From the NCBI GenBank assembly GCA_013151015.1, contig JAADJA010000029.1:1-33588 (forward strand): DNA of 33,588 nt. Direction: 5' to 3'. Both the position numbers and the translations under genes were made by a program. A model generated the notes under the pieces. It was given only the letters and a program-made list of their open reading frames with translations, made no database searches and had not been told where the DNA came from. Source of the DNA: Chlorobiota bacterium. Lineage in GTDB: Bacteria > Bacteroidota > Bacteroidia > Bacteroidales > JAADJA01. Positions 6,863 to 14,744 of the stretch are shown one piece after another (within the stretch, counting starts at the first letter, position 1; the number at the start of each line of letters is the position of its first letter).

Positions 6863-9325
6863 TCATTGCATAAGCTGTTTGGGCAAGGATAATGATTTCG
6901 TGCCTGATTTTTTTATTTCCTTTGTAGCCTGGCAACCATCCATTATTGGCATTTTTATGTCCATTAAAACCAAATCAATCCCCGGGTTTTCAAGACATTG
7001 GTTTACGGCCTCCAATCCGTTTTCAACATGTATAAGCACCGCCCCGGTATTCTTTAAAACCTCTCTCAACAATAAATAATTTGAATGTTCATCTTCTGCA
7101 ATTAAAATGGTTTTACCTTTTAAGTCAAGCTTTTGATTGGTTTCTTGTTTTAGGCCTAAACCAGCCATTACTTCAGGTTTGTAAGGGATTGAAAAATAAA
7201 ACGTCGAACCTGACCCGGGTTTTGAGGATACCCATATTTTTCCTCCCATCCGTTCCACAATGGCCTTTGAAATGGCTAGCCCCAATCCTGTACCTTCGTA
7301 TTGTTTTGTTGCCGTTATTTCAACTTGTCTGAACCTTTCGAATATTTTGGTTTGGTGTTCTTTGTCGATACCAATGCCAATGTCGCTAACGAAAAACTCA
7401 AGCATTCCTGATTTCAGCTCATATCCGAACTGGATTTCGCCATGATGGGTAAACTTTACCGCATTGTTTATCAGGTTGGTGAGTGCCTGGTTCAACTTAT
7501 TGCCATCGGCTGAAATCGTGCTCAATTCATCATTGAGCCCGGTATTCAAGATTAAGGCTATGTTTTTCGCCCCGGATGGAAACTTGAATGTTTCGTATAG
7601 CTTGCCCATGAGCAAGTTGACATTTGTTTTGCCAATCCGCAAATCAATTTGCCCCGCTTCGATCCTTGAAATGTCGATGATGTCGTTTATCAGGGAAAGC
7701 AACCTGAAGCCATTGTTCTTGATAATCCTGATAAATTCACTTTTCTTTTCATCCTCTATATCCGGCATGTCCAGCATTTCCGAAAAACCAATGATGCTGT
7801 TCATTGGCGTACGTATTTCGTGCGACATATTTGCCAGGAAAGCCGATTTCAGGCTATCGCTTTCTTCCGCGTTCAATTTGGCTTCGAGCAAGGCTTCTTC
7901 GGTTCTTTTTTGTGGCGTAATATCCATCTTCACGGCAATAAAGTTCGTGATCCTGTCCCTCTTGTCCCTTACCGGGGTAATGATGGTACGTTCGGTATAT
8001 TCCTCACCATTTTTTTTCTTGCATTTTAGTTCGCCTTCCCAACCTTTTCCCTGTGCAAGGGTATCAAGTACCTTGCTCTGTTCTTTTGTAAGCCCTTCTT
8101 TAAAGAACGCACAAATGGTTTTTCCTTTCACATCATCGAGCACGAAATCGGTGAGCTTGGTGAAGAACGGGTTGGCGTATTCTATTACCCTGTCTTTATC
8201 GGTAATTACAACGGCAACGAAAACCTGGTCGATGGCCTGGGAGAGTTTATGGATTTCCGCTTCTGATTTTTTTCGGTCTGTTATGTCCCGTATTGCAGAA
8301 ACCCGCCTTATTTCCCCTTTGTAATTGATGTTCTTCGATTCGATTTCAATAGGGACAATTACGCCATCCTTCCTGATAGCTTCTATCTCGTAAGGTTTCA
8401 CATAATCCATTGTTCTTTGTTCCGCAAGGAATTTGTGGTGTTTTTCGGAAACAACCATTGCGATTATGTTTTTTCCCAGAAGCTGCTCTTTTTCAAACCC
8501 CATCATTTTCAGGAAAGCCTGGTTCGCATCTACCAGTATTCCATCCTGATGGATTATGATCCCTTCAAATGTGAGGCTCGACAATTCCCTGAACCTTTTT
8601 TCACTTTTGGTAAGTTCCAGGTTCTTGTCTTTTAGATTGTTTTTCATCTTTACCAGGGCATTTCCCAGCAAATCTTCTTTTCCCATTGGTTCATAGGCCA
8701 AATCAAAATTCCCTTTTCCAAGATTTGAGGCAAAATCAGCATTTTTCGAAATAAAGCTGTTCAGCTTGTTTAGGGATGATTCCATTCCTCCAATTTCGTC
8801 GTACCTGTTTACGGCAATGGTTTCGGCAATATTCCCTTTCGCCAGTATCTTCAAGGATTTGTCCAACCTTAATATCCTCTCGATTGTTTGCGATATGGAT
8901 TTTGTGTTGATAAACATTACGATCAACAACAAAGCAAAGGCCGCGATAGAGATAAAAAAAACAATTTCCCGCAAATGCAAAATATAATCGGATATATCAA
9001 CCTCCAAAATCCCGATGCCTTCAATATTGCCCGAGAAATTATGGATCGGGATTATAGCATACTTGTAATTTCCACTTTGGAATACGGTCAGCTCATCTGT
9101 TTTCTTGTTTAATGCTTCTGTTGAAAGGTTTGACAAGCGAAAGCCGTTTGTTTTTTCCACAAAAATATAATCCCCTATTACCTTTTTGTTGGAAACTATA
9201 TTTGAAGAAGAATCTTCCAGGAATTCGGATGCAACGGCCAAAAGGTCTGTTTTCATAAATACCGAAAACTCCTCATCATAATTTGAGGTTACCTGCTCTA
9301 CAACCTGGTTTATGTCAAAAAACAC
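6863..9325 (-). CDS. Main open fragment of the hybrid histidine kinase
   Basis: This 820-residue ORF is the longest uninterrupted part of the broken kinase. Visible in order are the C-terminal part of the Cache sensor (1-115), a membrane helix (about 120-140), HAMP and a second HAMP-like linker (about 141-235), PAS (about 240-350), PAS/PAC (about 360-475), a HisKA domain with SHEIRTPMNS holding the phospho-accepting His near residue 502, an HATPase domain with NKLNQALTNLINNAVKF, SDIGIGID and YEGTGLGLAIS, and a receiver domain starting near 740 with the phosphorylation Asp in LVLMDIKMPIMDG. It ends prematurely at LPKQLMQ because of the T7 run at 6908-6914. If expressed alone it lacks the N-terminal membrane anchor and the receiver end. 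Confidence 0.75.
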   Translation of the reverse strand: MFFDINQVVEQVTSNYDEEFSVFMKTDLLAVASEFLEDSSSNIVSNKKVIGDYIFVEKTNGFRLSNLSTEALNKKTDELTVFQSGNYKYAIIPIHNFSGNIEGIGILEVDISDYILHLREIVFFISIAAFALLLIVMFINTKSISQTIERILRLDKSLKILAKGNIAETIAVNRYDEIGGMESSLNKLNSFISKNADFASNLGKGNFDLAYEPMGKEDLLGNALVKMKNNLKDKNLELTKSEKRFRELSSLTFEGIIIHQDGILVDANQAFLKMMGFEKEQLLGKNIIAMVVSEKHHKFLAEQRTMDYVKPYEIEAIRKDGVIVPIEIESKNINYKGEIRRVSAIRDITDRKKSEAEIHKLSQAIDQVFVAVVITDKDRVIEYANPFFTKLTDFVLDDVKGKTICAFFKEGLTKEQSKVLDTLAQGKGWEGELKCKKKNGEEYTERTIITPVRDKRDRITNFIAVKMDITPQKRTEEALLEAKLNAEESDSLKSAFLANMSHEIRTPMNSIIGFSEMLDMPDIEDEKKSEFIRIIKNNGFRLLSLINDIIDISRIEAGQIDLRIGKTNVNLLMGKLYETFKFPSGAKNIALILNTGLNDELSTISADGNKLNQALTNLINNAVKFTHHGEIQFGYELKSGMLEFFVSDIGIGIDKEHQTKIFERFRQVEITATKQYEGTGLGLAISKAIVERMGGKIWVSSKPGSGSTFYFSIPYKPEVMAGLGLKQETNQKLDLKGKTILIAEDEHSNYLLLREVLKNTGAVLIHVENGLEAVNQCLENPGIDLVLMDIKMPIMDGCQATKEIKKSGTKSLSLPKQLMQ

Positions 9326-9468
9326 CTCAACGGAACCGAGGAATTTATTGTCATCGGAAAAAATGGGGACAATCCCCCTTATGACAAAACCACCTCTGCC
9401 GGTCTCTATCCCTTTTACGGCTTTATGGGGTTCTGCTTACTTGTAGAACCGTTTTCCTGGCAGATATA

Positions 9469-9897
9469 TCATCGCCCCGTTTCCCTGACCAGCACCTGAT
9501 GAACGACCGTGCCGGGGGAAGGTGGTAATGGATACGGGCATCGATTCCCCGTATTGCTTTTTATGAGGGAATTCAACTTGCCGGTGTGGTGCTCGATGAG
9601 CTTAGATGCAGATTCCAGGTCATTTGATTCGTAGTATTCCTGGTATGCTTCCTGAACAAATTCAAATTGTGAACAAATGGTTGCCGCAAATAAAGCTTTT
9701 TCGCTGTAAGCATCGCAGGTTTGGTTGAAATCGTTTATTTTAGAGGATATCAGCTTATCCGTATCATGCCTAAAAGTATTCATTAACAAGTAGTAGCTGA
9801 TTGCAACAATAAGCACCATGTAAACAAAACCTGTGATAATGATGGGGAGTATCAGTTTGGGCTTAAGCTTTAACTTTGAAAAGATCGAATAAGACAT
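9469..9897 (-). CDS. N-terminal fragment of the broken histidine kinase
   Basis: A 142-residue ORF with one membrane helix (about residues 15-38) followed by a periplasmic helical segment that matches the beginning of a double-Cache sensor. The final 20-odd residues (after SLIKSNTGN) are out of frame and without meaning, because the true continuation DARIHYHLPPARS lies in another frame. It is the 5' part of the kinase gene at 6756-9897, not an independent protein. Confidence 0.7.
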   Translation of the reverse strand: MSYSIFSKLKLKPKLILPIIITGFVYMVLIVAISYYLLMNTFRHDTDKLISSKINDFNQTCDAYSEKALFAATICSQFEFVQEAYQEYYESNDLESASKLIEHHTGKLNSLIKSNTGNRCPYPLPPSPGTVVHQVLVRETGR

Positions 9898-9969
9898 ATT
9901 ACATTTTGCGATTCAGGGCTGTTTGAATTGAAAACAAAGAGTATGGAATATATTTTATTCAAAAAAAAA

Positions 9970-9977
9970 TATCTTTG
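9970..9977 (+). promoter_or_regulatory. Predicted -7 box for the beta-helix protein gene
   Basis: TATCTTTG matches TAnnTTTG and is followed by GCAG. It lies 64 bases before the start at 10042. A clear -33 TTTG is not present at the usual spacing; the upstream sequence is a run of A. Confidence 0.5.
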
Positions 9978-10041
9978 CAGCCAATACAAGATCGACCGAT
10001 CTTTCAATGAGTCTTTTTAAAACTTAAAATGAACGGAAATT

Positions 10042-11427
10042 ATGAAATACCTTTTTACATTATTTGCACTTATATCATTGTCAACTAACATTTTTGCACA
10101 AACAGAAGTGAGTGGTCAGCAATCCGGGACATGGATTGCCGATAGTTCCCCCTATTTGGTCGTGGGTGATATCATTGTTGCAACGGGCCAAACTTTAAAC
10201 ATTGAAGCAGGGGTTGAGGTTAACTTTCAGGGACATTATAAGCTTACCGTTAATGGTGACTTGCAAGCCATCGGTACTGAATCCGATAGTGTTTTCTTTA
10301 CCACGGATAACCAGGCAACGGGCTGGGGTGGAATCAGGTTCGAGAATTCCTCGCAAATAAACACTTTATCGTATTGTAGGATTGAATTTGGGAAAACATC
10401 GGGCGAATACCCTGATAACCATGGTGGGGGAATAGCGTTGATAGGTGCGGACGCAGTTGTGTCAAATTGTGTATTTGCCAACAATGAAGCAATTGCCGAT
10501 GACAGTGGAATGGGTGGTGCCGTATATGCTAATGGCACAGGGAGTCCTTCAGGGCCTTTGACATTCTTTACAGATTGTAAGTTCCTGGGAAACCATGCCT
10601 ATGGTGAAGGCGGGGCAATAAAATTCACCGGGGATATGAACACTGAGATAAAGTCATGCGAATTTATTGGAAATGATTGCAATTATGGCGGAGGGGCTAT
10701 TTCTTGCTACTCCGTATTCGATACAAAAATTATTTATTGCCTGTTTGCTGACAATTACACCATGTATTCAAACGGAGGTGCGGTAAATGCACTTGGCTTT
10801 GGCAATACTCTTTTCTTTGAGAATTGCACTATGTCTGGCAACTCGGCAGTTACGGGCGATGGAGGTGCCGTTGACCTTGCCTATGCCGATGTTGATTTCG
10901 TGAACTGTATTGTTTTTGATAATCCGGGGATGTACAGTGATGATATTTATCTGGATTTTGGTGGTTATGCCGAAATAAACTATTGCAACCTTACGATGCC
11001 CGATGGCGCAACCGGAAGCAATAACATAAACGAAAATCCGCAGTTTCTGGATGCAGGAAATTTTGATTTTCACCTTGACGGGAATTCCCCTTGTATTGAT
11101 GCCGGAACCGATATCGGATACGAATATTTTGGCGAAGCCCCTGATATGGGTTGCTATGAATATGGAATGACGACCGGTTCGATCGAATCTGGGGCAAATA
11201 TTTTTTCAGTTTACCCAAACCCGACAAGTGGGATTGTCTATTTCGAATTGGGAAACGATAAAATACAAAGGGTATCTATTTCTGACTTGACTGGAAAAAT
11301 TGTTGTTGAAGCAATTGTTCCCTATAAAAACCAGGGCATTGATTTATCAGGACTGGAAAAGGGAACCTATATAATTTTGTTTAAAAAGGAGAAGGGGTCA
11401 ATCTCGAAAAAAATAGTGAAAGAGTAA
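10042..11427 (+). CDS. Secreted right-handed beta-helix protein with T9SS type A sorting domain
   Basis: A 461-residue exported protein. The N-terminus MKYLFTLFALISLSTNIFAQ is a signal peptide ending near residue 20. The centre (about 60-330) has repeated short strands with GG turns, such as GGGIALIGADAVVSNCVFANNEA and GGAVDLAYADVDFVNCIVFDN, typical of parallel beta-helix proteins. It is followed by the stretch SPCIDAGTDIGYEYFGEAPDMGCYEYG, which is characteristic of the choice-of-anchor Q region. The last 80 residues start with VYPNPTSGIVYFELG and end with KGTYIILFKKEKGSISKKIVKE, a type A sorting signal for the type IX secretion system. It is thus likely surface-attached or secreted. No catalytic residues were recognised, so polysaccharide binding or cleavage remains a guess. 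Confidence 0.85.
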   Translation: MKYLFTLFALISLSTNIFAQTEVSGQQSGTWIADSSPYLVVGDIIVATGQTLNIEAGVEVNFQGHYKLTVNGDLQAIGTESDSVFFTTDNQATGWGGIRFENSSQINTLSYCRIEFGKTSGEYPDNHGGGIALIGADAVVSNCVFANNEAIADDSGMGGAVYANGTGSPSGPLTFFTDCKFLGNHAYGEGGAIKFTGDMNTEIKSCEFIGNDCNYGGGAISCYSVFDTKIIYCLFADNYTMYSNGGAVNALGFGNTLFFENCTMSGNSAVTGDGGAVDLAYADVDFVNCIVFDNPGMYSDDIYLDFGGYAEINYCNLTMPDGATGSNNINENPQFLDAGNFDFHLDGNSPCIDAGTDIGYEYFGEAPDMGCYEYGMTTGSIESGANIFSVYPNPTSGIVYFELGNDKIQRVSISDLTGKIVVEAIVPYKNQGIDLSGLEKGTYIILFKKEKGSISKKIVKE

Positions 11428-11472
11428 TTCTTTTTTTGAAAAATTTCCTTGCAGGTTAATTTAAAAAATGTG

Positions 11473-11480
11473 TACTTTTG
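11473..11480 (+). promoter_or_regulatory. Predicted -7 box for tRNA-His
   Basis: TACTTTTG followed by CAG matches TAnnTTTG and ends 14 bases before the tRNA. A partial -33 element (CTTG, with TTG at 11449-11451) is 21 bases upstream. Confidence 0.5.
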
Positions 11481-11494
11481 CAGCCGTTTTAAAT

Positions 11495-11549
<55 letters not shown>

Positions 11550-11569
<20 letters not shown>

Positions 11570-11672
11570 CAAAAAAGGTCATCGTCTCGGTGGCCTTTTT
11601 TAGTAAATGGCCGATTATGCAATATTATGTTTATGTCCTGCAATCCGAAAGTTCGGGGCTATATTACAAAGG
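11550..11672. repeat. Direct repeat copy A: tRNA-His 3' end, terminator and GIY-YIG gene start
   Basis: 123 bases matching 11999-12121 with one visible difference (ATGTCC against ATATCC). The repeat starts exactly at the first base of the tRNA T-loop (T54), runs through the acceptor 3' strand, the hairpin terminator and the first 18 or so codons of the GIY-YIG gene, and ends at the bases AAAGG. Copy spacing is 449 bases. Confidence 0.92.
11571..11601 (+). terminator. Intrinsic terminator after tRNA-His
   Basis: AAAAAAGGTCATCG and CGGTGGCCTTTTTT pair over 14 positions, with two G-U wobbles, around a TCT loop and end in a T6 run. The same structure recurs at 12020-12050 and, with small changes, at 12117-12144. 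A related hairpin follows coaE. Confidence 0.85.
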
Positions 11673-11919
11673 CCAGACGAACAATGTTTCCCTTAGGCTG
11701 GAGAAACACAACAAGGGCTATGTGAAATCCACAAAAGCCTACCGTCCATGGAAACCGGTGTTCTTTACGACAGTTGAAACCCGGTCCGAAGCGGTGAAAC
11801 TGGAACGCAAGCTCAAAAACCTGAAAAGCAGGACAAGGCTCGGGGAATGGATTGACAAGAACAAGGGAATAAACAAGTGTCCAAAAGCACGGGGGGCCGT
11901 GGGTCCCGAAAAACAATAA
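11617..11919 (+). CDS. GIY-YIG nuclease family protein, tRNA-linked
   Basis: Small single-domain GIY-YIG nuclease of 100 residues. The GIY part reads YYVYVLQS, the YIG part reads YYKGQT, the conserved Arg lies in VSLRLEKHN, and the catalytic Glu is in SEAVKLERKLK. I take the start at MQYYVYVL (11617), because the ORF-track starts at 11528/11530 run back through the tRNA and its terminator and are artefacts. The family (UvrC-like small GIY-YIG proteins) cuts DNA; the role here is unproven. The gene sits directly after tRNA-His inside a 449-base repeated unit whose ends carry the tRNA 3' end, which suggests a mobile or homing element that uses the nuclease. A second copy downstream is truncated after about 19 codons. 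Confidence 0.85.
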   Translation: MQYYVYVLQSESSGLYYKGQTNNVSLRLEKHNKGYVKSTKAYRPWKPVFFTTVETRSEAVKLERKLKNLKSRTRLGEWIDKNKGINKCPKARGAVGPEKQ

Positions 11920-11950
11920 TCCCCAGCGGGCTGGGATTATATGTTTTTCG
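11916..11950 (+). terminator. Hairpin terminator of the GIY-YIG gene
   Basis: ATAATCCCCAGC (11916-11927) pairs with GCTGGGATTAT (11930-11940) with one bulged C, and ATGTTTTT follows. The stem overlaps the stop codon of the nuclease gene. A 12-base palindrome CGAGGATCCTCG (11949-11960) comes directly after. Confidence 0.6.
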
Positions 11951-11956
11951 AGGATC

Positions 11957-11997
11957 CTCGAAATACCATCGAAATTGGAAATTTCGGGTATTTCGGG
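11957..11997. repeat. Compound hairpin just before the second tRNA 3'-end copy
   Basis: CGAAATACC (11959-11967) pairs with GGTATTTCG (11987-11995); inside, CGAAATT (11970-11976) pairs with AATTTCG (11980-11986) around a GGA loop. Only two bases (AT) separate the arms on the left, none on the right. The structure ends two to four bases before the repeat copy that starts at 11999, so it could mark the right boundary of the element. Confidence 0.65.
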
Positions 11998-11998
11998 A

Positions 11999-12121
11999 TT
12001 CAAATCCCATCATGCACCCAAAAAAGGTCATCGTCTCGGTGGCCTTTTTTAGTAAATGGCCGATTATGCAATATTATGTTTATATCCTGCAATCCGAAAG
12101 TTCGGGGCTATATTACAAAGG
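11999..12121. repeat. Direct repeat copy B: tRNA-His 3' end, terminator and truncated GIY-YIG start
   Basis: Matches copy A (11550-11672) at 122 of 123 positions. It carries the 20-base tRNA 3' end from the T-loop to C73, but no tRNA 5' part, so it is not a tRNA gene. After the shared bases AAAGG it continues into another version of the terminator rather than the nuclease gene. Confidence 0.92.
12020..12050 (+). terminator. Second copy of the tRNA-His terminator
   Basis: Identical to the hairpin at 11571-11601: AAAAAAGGTCATCG against CGGTGGCCTTTTTT. Part of direct repeat copy B. Confidence 0.75.
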
Positions 12122-12173
12122 TCATCGGCTCGATGGCCTTTTTTCGTTAAATAACCCCCTTGCACATAAATGA
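12066..12173 (+). pseudogene. Truncated second copy of the GIY-YIG gene
   Basis: From the ATG at 12066 the reading MQYYVYILQSESSGLYYKG repeats the first 19 residues of the intact nuclease gene upstream, with one changed residue (V to I). It then switches to HRLDGLFSLNNPLAHK, which is the translated third terminator and following noncoding sequence. The catalytic Arg and Glu are missing, so it is a remnant. The junction lies at the bases ACAAAGG, which also occur in the intact copy and resemble the A-rich start of the terminator. Confidence 0.85.
12117..12144 (+). terminator. Third terminator copy closing the tRNA-His repeat region
   Basis: AAAGGTCATCG (12117-12127) pairs with CGATGGCCTTT (12131-12141) around GCT, followed by more T. 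It differs from the two upstream copies in the loop and may be the original terminator of the tRNA gene before the element arrived. Confidence 0.75.
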
Positions 12174-12259
12174 ACCAAGGTAAAGGATATATTTTTGGAA
12201 TTTTGCGGGGCAATAATAATCTTTCCTTTGGGGTTATGTAAATTGTTTGATGCTTTTAT

Positions 12260-12267
12260 TACTTTTG
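12260..12267 (+). promoter_or_regulatory. Predicted -7 box for ftsK
   Basis: TACTTTTG followed by CAG fits TAnnTTTG, 40 bases before the TTG start of ftsK. No convincing -33 element was found. Confidence 0.5.
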
Positions 12268-12307
12268 CAGCACAACTTTTTAAATTGAAATTTGAACACA
12301 TAATACA

Positions 12308-14719
12308 TTGAAAAAGAAAAATAACCGTAATAAAAAATCAAATACCGGAACCAGGAAAAACGGGAATTCCAAATCAAAGAAACAAGCTTTTCTCTTTTTG
12401 AAAAATGAAAAATTCCAAAAGATTTTGGGATTGTTTCTAATATTATTCTCTTTCATTCTTGCCATTTCTTTGGTTTCCTGGATTTTTACCTGGTGGGTGG
12501 ACGATGCATCAAGAAGTGCCGGCGCACGCAATTGGATCGGGAATTTTGGCAGGGCCGTTTCCAGTTTCTTTGTCGATAATTTATTTGGCTTGAGTTCCAT
12601 CTTGTTTGCCTTTCTGTTTTTTATTTATGGTGTCAGGCTTTTGTTGAAGAAAAAAATCTTCCCTTTATGGAAGGCCACCCGCATTTCAATTCTTGCCATG
12701 GCCTGGGTTTCTGTTTCACTGGCCTATGTTTTTGGCGATGGTTCAGATGTTGCCGGGATATTTGGTTTGCAAACTTCTGCATGGCTTAAGCAATCCCTTG
12801 GACCCATTGGCGAAGGTTTGTTGTTGCTGTTTTTATTCTTGAGCTTTTTGATAATTTCCTATGACTTTTCAATCCATTTTCCTTCTTTCTCGTTTTTTGG
12901 GAAAAAGAAAATCAATCAGGATAAGAAAAAGGGAAATAATTCAAACCAGGGAGAAGACATATACAATACCGCCGAATATGCAGTTGAAGAAGAAGAGGAG
13001 GTTCCGGATGGGAACTACCTTGAAATGGAGAAAACAACCGAAGTGGATTTGACGGATACGGGCAATCTTGTGATCGAGGAACAAGTGAAAAAAGAAGTGC
13101 CTGAAGTTGCCGACCTGGAGCTTACCATCGAACAACCTGTTGAAGAAGAAAAAACGGAAGTTGAAGAAAACCCTGTTCGCAACCCAGACCACAAAACAAT
13201 CGACGAACCTTACGACCCTACACTCGATTTGCCGGATTATCAGCTTCCGACCATCGATTTATTGGAGAGTTACGGGACGGGTAAAATCTCTGTCCAAAAG
13301 GAGGAATTGGAAAGGAACAAAAACCGTATTGTGGAAACCCTTGGGAATTATTCCATAAAAATATCCAAGATCAAAGCGACAATCGGGCCAACCATTACCC
13401 TCTACGAGATAATCCCGGCGCCCGGTGTCCGAATCTCAAAAATAAAAAACCTTGAAGATGATATTGCCCTGAGCCTTTCAGCACTTGGGATCCGTATAAT
13501 AGCACCTATTCCGGGAAAGGGGACAATTGGTATCGAGGTTCCCAACGAATCACCTGATATAGTTTCGATGAAATCGGTACTGGCTTCGGATAAATTTCAG
13601 AATACAAAATATGAACTTCCTTTCGGGATTGGCAAAACCATTTCCAATGAAAGCTATGTTGCCGATCTTACCAAGATGCCGCACCTTTTAATGGCCGGGG
13701 CCACAGGCCAGGGGAAATCGGTGGGGCTGAACGCGGTGATTACCTCTTTGCTTTACCGGAAACACCCTGCAGAACTGAAGTTTGTTATGGTTGACCCAAA
13801 AAAAGTTGAGTTGACCCTTTATTCAAAAATCGAAAGGCATTTCCTGGCAAAACTGCCCGATTCGGAAGAAGCGATAATTACCGATACCCGTAAGGTAGTG
13901 CGTACGCTCAATTCCCTGAGCATCGAAATGGATAATCGTTACGAATTGTTGAAGGATGCACAGGTAAGGAATATCAAGGAATACAATGTGAAATTCAAAA
14001 GCAGGAAGCTGAGCCCCTTGCACGGGCATCGGTTTTTGCCTTACCTGGTTCTCGTCATTGATGAATTTGCCGACCTGATCATGACCGCGGGAAAGGAAAT
14101 CGAAGTCCCCATTACCCGTTTGGCACAATTGGCAAGGGCGGTTGGTATCCATCTGATTATTGCCACGCAACGCCCATCGGTGAATATCATTACGGGCTCC
14201 ATAAAGGCCAATTTTCCCGCTAGGATAGCTTTCCGGGTTATATCAAAAATCGATTCGCGTACAATTCTGGATTCGGGCGGTGCCGACCAGCTAATTGGCA
14301 GGGGGGACATGTTGCTTTCCACGGGCAGCGATTTGATAAGGCTGCAATGTGCCTTTGTAGATACGCCGGAAATTGACAGGATCACCGATTTCATTGGATC
14401 GCAACGGGCTTATCCCGACACCTTCCATTTACCTGAATATGCCGATGAAGAAAAGGAAGTAATTAGCGAATTTGACCCCAACGAAAGGGATGAACTCTTC
14501 GAAGATGCGGCCCTTATCATTGTGCAGACCCAACAGGGATCTACTTCCCTTTTGCAACGGAAATTGAAACTGGGCTATAACCGCGCCGGAAGGATTATAG
14601 ACCAACTTGAAGCTGCCGGCATCGTTGGGCCATTTGAAGGGAGCAAGGCGCGTGAAGTAAGGGTTGCCAATGAAATGGCTTTGGAACAGTTTTTGAAAGA
14701 CCTCAACAACCCACAATAG
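12308..14719 (+). CDS. ftsK: DNA translocase FtsK/SpoIIIE
   Basis: Membrane-anchored motor of 803 residues that pumps chromosomal DNA through the closing division septum. A basic N-terminus is followed by four hydrophobic helices (about residues 35-195), an acidic low-complexity linker (about 210-300), then the motor: the Walker A motif GATGQGKS near 464-471, LVLVIDEFADLIM (Walker B), LARAVGIHLIIATQRPSVNIITG, and GRGDMLLSTG. The C-terminal winged helix (gamma domain) LLQRKLKLGYNRAGRIIDQLEAAGIVGP would read orientation sequences. Length is typical for Bacteroidetes FtsK. The start is TTG at 12308, with no in-frame ATG upstream after the preceding stop. lolA follows after 25 bases, a common arrangement in this phylum, so the pair is probably one operon. 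Confidence 0.95.
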   Translation: MKKKNNRNKKSNTGTRKNGNSKSKKQAFLFLKNEKFQKILGLFLILFSFILAISLVSWIFTWWVDDASRSAGARNWIGNFGRAVSSFFVDNLFGLSSILFAFLFFIYGVRLLLKKKIFPLWKATRISILAMAWVSVSLAYVFGDGSDVAGIFGLQTSAWLKQSLGPIGEGLLLLFLFLSFLIISYDFSIHFPSFSFFGKKKINQDKKKGNNSNQGEDIYNTAEYAVEEEEEVPDGNYLEMEKTTEVDLTDTGNLVIEEQVKKEVPEVADLELTIEQPVEEEKTEVEENPVRNPDHKTIDEPYDPTLDLPDYQLPTIDLLESYGTGKISVQKEELERNKNRIVETLGNYSIKISKIKATIGPTITLYEIIPAPGVRISKIKNLEDDIALSLSALGIRIIAPIPGKGTIGIEVPNESPDIVSMKSVLASDKFQNTKYELPFGIGKTISNESYVADLTKMPHLLMAGATGQGKSVGLNAVITSLLYRKHPAELKFVMVDPKKVELTLYSKIERHFLAKLPDSEEAIITDTRKVVRTLNSLSIEMDNRYELLKDAQVRNIKEYNVKFKSRKLSPLHGHRFLPYLVLVIDEFADLIMTAGKEIEVPITRLAQLARAVGIHLIIATQRPSVNIITGSIKANFPARIAFRVISKIDSRTILDSGGADQLIGRGDMLLSTGSDLIRLQCAFVDTPEIDRITDFIGSQRAYPDTFHLPEYADEEKEVISEFDPNERDELFEDAALIIVQTQQGSTSLLQRKLKLGYNRAGRIIDQLEAAGIVGPFEGSKAREVRVANEMALEQFLKDLNNPQ

Positions 14720-14744
14720 TATTCTTCAGTTAAAAAATCATAGA

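Larger units (their letters stand above)
6756..9897 (-). pseudogene. Hybrid sensor histidine kinase (dCache-HAMP-PAS-PAS-HisKA-HATPase-REC), broken by three frameshifts
   Basis: One long minus-strand gene is split into four reading-frame segments. Segment 1 (9897 to about 9547) gives a membrane helix and the start of a periplasmic sensor. Segment 2 (about 9546-9430) reads DARIHYHLPPARSFIR and GDDISARKTVLQVSRT, clearly the double-Cache middle. Segment 3 (about 9427-6914) reads KAVKGIETGRGGFVIRGIVPIF and runs through the second membrane helix, HAMP, two PAS domains, the HisKA box and ATPase into the receiver. Segment 4 (about 6913-6756) reads AQTAYAMIEDEEKAFAAGCDDFITKPL, the end of the receiver with its conserved Thr/Lys. 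The shifts fall at short runs: CCCC at 9547-9550, GGGG at 9427-9430 and T7 at 6908-6914 (plus strand). Removing one base at each of the first two and adding one at the third restores a continuous protein. Domain sequence is otherwise intact, so this is a recent pseudogene or a set of sequencing indels. As a protein it would sense an extracytoplasmic ligand and phosphorylate its own receiver. Confidence 0.85.

Noticed and set aside
7464-8324. 286-residue plus-strand ORF inside the kinase gene
   Set aside because: Antisense of HisKA and PAS-coding sequence; Ser/Leu/Phe-rich shadow translation.
11999-12018. Second tRNA gene at the repeat copy
   Set aside because: Only the 3' part from the T-loop is present; no D or anticodon arms upstream.
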